64,000 nucleotides of DNA, from NCBI GenBank assembly GCA_963422285.2, contig CAXXJO010000002.1, forward strand, positions 1,302,001-1,366,000, read 5' to 3'. Under the pieces are notes generated by a model. That model saw only the letters and a list, made by a program, of their open reading frames with translations, was not told where the DNA came from and did no database searches. Every line of letters starts with the position of its first letter. Position 1 is the first letter of the stretch. Below are positions 61,540 to 64,000 of this stretch, one piece after another. Made by a program: the position numbers and the translations under genes. The stretch is from VXYL01 sp963422285. Lineage in GTDB: Bacteria > Pseudomonadota > Gammaproteobacteria > Pseudomonadales > Azotimanducaceae.

Positions 61540-62290
61540 ACCATGGCGTCGGGCTGGGTGCAGATTCCAAACTCTACGCATCCACCGCCCGGAGCTTGTT
61601 GGCAGGAAAGGGATCCATCTCCTTTGGGGCCTGTATGTCAATGTCGCCCCCTTGTTCCCCCTGACGCTGGCCTTCGTTGGCCTTTTCGGGCTGGACGTTG
61701 CCACGGCAGCCGGGTGGGTCAATGCCACCGCCTTCGGACTGACCATATTCACAACGACGCTGTGGCTGCGCTGCCGAGTCTAGTCCAACCTGCTCATCAT
61801 CTGGGCCGGCTGCGCAGGCGCGTTGTCGCCGCCCCTGACGCGAACTTCGTTTCTCGCCATGACAGTGCCGTTGTTCATCCTGTTCACCGTCCTGGCGTCT
61901 TTTTTCTGCTGGACCGATTCCTGGACCGCCGCCAACGGTCGTTCCTGCTTCTGGCGGCGGCATGCGCCGCTCTGGCCTGTCTGACCCGCTACATCGGCGT
62001 AGCGGTCTTGGCCAGCGCTTTGCTGATATCGATGTTCCGGGACAAACTTGGCAACATCGCTGCCTATTCCGTCATTTCCATGGCCCCGATACGCCTGTGG
62101 ATGGCGCGAAATTTCCTGGTTGCGAACTCAGTGCTGGGACAGCCGAGACCAACGGACCTTACGCTGCTGTCCAGCGTGGACAGCGCGACCTCCGAGCTCG
62201 TTAGGTGGTTCTTCCGGATAGGGGCTTCTATTATCTCGGGGAGATGCTTTCCGAAATGTCGGGTATCGCCATTGCTGGAGATCTGACCAT
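61540..62290 (+). pseudogene. Relic of an ArnT/GT39-like membrane glycosyltransferase
   Basis: Successive frames give DSKLYASTARSLLAGKGSIS (the usual first periplasmic D-x-x-x-Y segment), LYVNVAPLFPLTLAFVGLFG, VNATAFGLTIFTTTLWLRCR, a stop, LLIIWAGCAGALSPPL, LLLAAACAALACLTRYIGVA (the L-x-R-Y-x-G helix) and NIAAYSVISMAPIRLWMARN with FLVANSVLGQ. This is the order of polytopic lipid-linked sugar transferases. At least three frameshifts or stops disrupt it. Together with the ArnE-like relic it suggests a lost lipid or cell-envelope glycosylation locus. Confidence 0.5.
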
Positions 62291-62398
62291 CCCCGGCATC
62301 GCATTGAAGGGCGCTATGCTGCTCGTTCCGATGCTCATGCGCATAAACCGCGGCGGGGCCGTGTGCGCTGGATGGAGCGCTTTCGATAATGCACCGTA

Positions 62399-62451
62399 CC
62401 CTGCCTCTTGTGGTTGCATGATGCGGCACGACGACACGGATCCAAACCGAA
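62399..62451 (+). repeat. Dispersed repeat of about 60 bp, copy A
   Basis: Reads CCCTGCCTCTTGTGGTTGCA, then GATGCGGCACGACGACACGG and ATCCAAACCGAA. It is closest to copy B over the core and lies in the gap 62291-62641, which shows no gene. The ATG of the ATPase/nuclease gene lies 190 bp downstream. Confidence 0.65.
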
Positions 62452-62641
62452 CCTTATCCAATCGCGCCACCTCGATCAGAGCATGAACGAACTGGATCGG
62501 GCGGGCAGTCATGGGATCATCGCGCGGGTGGACAGCGCCAGTGCCCAGCACCGTCTCCGGGTACCGATATTCCGGGAGAGCATGGTCTGGCCACCGCGTT
62601 GGACTCTTCGGGGAAGAGCCGGCGACTGCTAGACTAGCGCC

Positions 62642-64000
62642 ATGGACAGCAGCGAGCGCTTCTTCAACACGGCCGGGCCCATCTGCGCGGAGGACCACTA
62701 CCATCTGCCGCCCTTGGGACGCCTGGATCTGGAGCATGTACTGCGGTTGATCGCGCAGAAGAAGTACTTTGTGCTGCACGCCCCGCGCCAGACCGGCAAG
62801 ACCTCCGCGCTGCTGGCGTTGCGCGATCTGCTGAACGCCGAGAGCAACTACCGCTGCGTATACACCAATGTGGAGGTCGGGCAGGCGGGGCGGGAGGACG
62901 TCGGACGCACCATGCGCACTATCCTCGGCGAGCTGTCGGCGGACGCCAGCGAAACCCTGCATGACGAATTTGTCGATCAAGTCTGGCTGGACATCCTGCA
63001 ACGCAACGGACCGGACGGTGCGCTGCGGGAGGTGCTGAGCCGCTGGTCGCGGGCCGATGCGCGGCCGCTGGTGCTGCTGATCGACGAGATCGACGCGCTG
63101 GTGGGGGATTCGCTGATATCGGTGCTGCGCCAGCTTCGCGCCGGCCATACGCGCCGGGCGCGGCATTTTCCGCAGAGCGTCATTCTTTGCGGGGTGCGCG
63201 ATGTGCGCGATTACCGCATCCACGCCCGTTCCGAGAAGGACGTCGTCACCGGCGGCAGCGCCTTCAACATCAAAGCCGAATCCCTGCGCCTAGGCGACTT
63301 CTCCGCCGCCGAGACCGACGCTCTGCTGGACCAACACACCGAAGCCACCGGCCAAGCGTTCACCAACGAAGCCCGGCGCACGCTGTGGGAACTGACCCAG
63401 GGCCAGCCGTGGCTGGTGAACGCGCTTGCCTACGAGACCTGCTTCCAGAGCAAGGCCGGGCGCGATCGTCGCCGCCTCATCGCCACAGACGCCATTCAGG
63501 CGGCGCGCGAGCAACTCATTCTTCGCCGCGAAACCCATCTAGACCAACTCGCCGACAAGCTGCGCGAAGAACGGGTGCGGCGCGTGGTCGAGCCGTTGCT
63601 GAACAGTGCCGAAGACACGGGCTCGATTCCCGCCGACGACTTGCAGTACGTGCGCGATCTCGGTTTGATTGCTCAGCGTTCGCCGGCGCGCATCGCCAAC
63701 CCCATCTATCGGGAGGTGATCCCCGGGATCTGACCTGGACCACCCAGGAGATGACCTTCGGCCACCAGGACCCGGCGTGGTACGTCGGCACCGACGGCCG
63801 CTTGCGGACCGCCAAGCTGCTGGCGGCTTTCCAGCGGTTCTTCCGCGCGCACTCCGAGCACTGGGTGGAGCGCTTCCAGTACAAGGAGGCGGGGCCGCAG
63901 CTCCTGCTGCAGGCGTTCCTGCAACGGATTGTGAACAGTGGCGGGCGTATCGAGCGCGAATACGGCTTGGGAAGGATGCGAACCGACCTGCTGATCCTGT
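62642..64000 (+). pseudogene. P-loop ATPase with C-terminal PD-(D/E)XK nuclease, frameshifted and cut by window edge
   Basis: Starts at ATG 62642 with SERFFNTAGPICAEDHYHLP, Walker A APRQTGKTSALLALRDLL and Walker B PLVLLIDEIDALVGDS, then a winged-helix-like region to about residue 360. The frame ends at 63733, but sense continues one base off from about 63722: DLTWTTQEMTFGHQDPAWYV, FQRFFRAHSEHWVERFQYKE, LLLQAFLQRIVNSGG and REYGLGRMRTDLLIL to the window end. Adding one C to the run ATCCCCGGG restores a single frame. The decayed copy at 16.6 kb suggests an E-x-K nuclease core comes next. It may be a true pseudogene or a sequencing error. Function unknown; related ATPase-nucleases are common in accessory DNA. 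Confidence 0.8.

Noticed and set aside
59900..62460. A CRISPR array near the cas7 relic, using the 60-bp repeats as CRISPR repeats
   Set aside because: Copies A and B are about 2.4 kb apart, in opposite orientation, with no regular spacers, and copy C is 12 kb away. No series of 28-37 bp direct repeats was seen.

Overview
The window is GC-rich DNA from a gammaproteobacterium. The gene order infC-rpmI-rplT-pheS-pheT-ihfA-merR, a nearby tRNA-Pro(GGG), a fused nuoCD and an sdhCDAB operon are all typical of that class. Intact core operons alternate with stretches of broken genes. Intact accessory genes include two Uma2-type nucleases, Fe(II)/2-oxoglutarate dioxygenases, a sulfatase, a tannase-like esterase and an ankyrin protein. 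This mix suggests an uncultured, possibly host-associated lineage undergoing genome erosion, but lifestyle and species cannot be read from the sequence.

Layout. 1-5.3 kb (+): translation and nucleoid genes infC (cut by the window edge), rpmI, rplT, pheS, pheT, ihfA and a MerR regulator, followed by a mandelate racemase/enolase-superfamily gene. 6.4-8.9 kb: tRNA-Pro(GGG) surrounded by relics of a sulfatase, a short-chain dehydrogenase, an ABC transporter and two transposases (IS1380-like, IS5-like). 8.9-13.4 kb (+): a two-gene RND efflux system with a candidate sigma-54 promoter. 13.9-17 kb (+): ispA, an ankyrin-repeat protein and a decayed ATPase/nuclease copy. 17-20.3 kb: class I aldolase (-), sulfatase (+), YgjP-like metalloprotease (-). 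21-24.3 kb (-): sdhCDAB. 24.5-27.6 kb (-): TauD-like dioxygenase, nu-class GST and a Uma2 nuclease.

27.8-44.9 kb (-): a complete set of complex I subunits read from nuoA (44.9 kb) to nuoN (27.8 kb). The operon is interrupted twice: a small lipoprotein gene lies between nuoE and nuoF, and a PP2C phosphatase plus about 0.93 kb without a recognisable gene lies between nuoF and nuoG. With sdhCDAB this gives two respiratory entry points, for NADH and for succinate. 45.2-47.8 kb (-): a second Uma2 nuclease and a tannase-family esterase. 48.3-54.0 kb (+): an AddB-like nuclease and an AddA-like helicase-nuclease, translationally coupled.

54-64 kb is mostly eroded. Intact genes are a MATE exporter, a PGRP/amidase-like protein, a PhyH-type dioxygenase and a signal-peptide protein. 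Relics are a VapBC pair, a Dam-type methylase, a CmcJ-type protein, a type I-G (I-U) CRISPR cas7/csb1 gene, an ArnE-like transporter and an ArnT-like glycosyltransferase. The window ends inside an ATPase/PD-(D/E)XK nuclease gene that carries a one-base frameshift; a decayed paralogue lies at 16.6-17.0 kb. A dispersed repeat of about 60 bp occurs at least three times (47.9, 59.9 and 62.4 kb).
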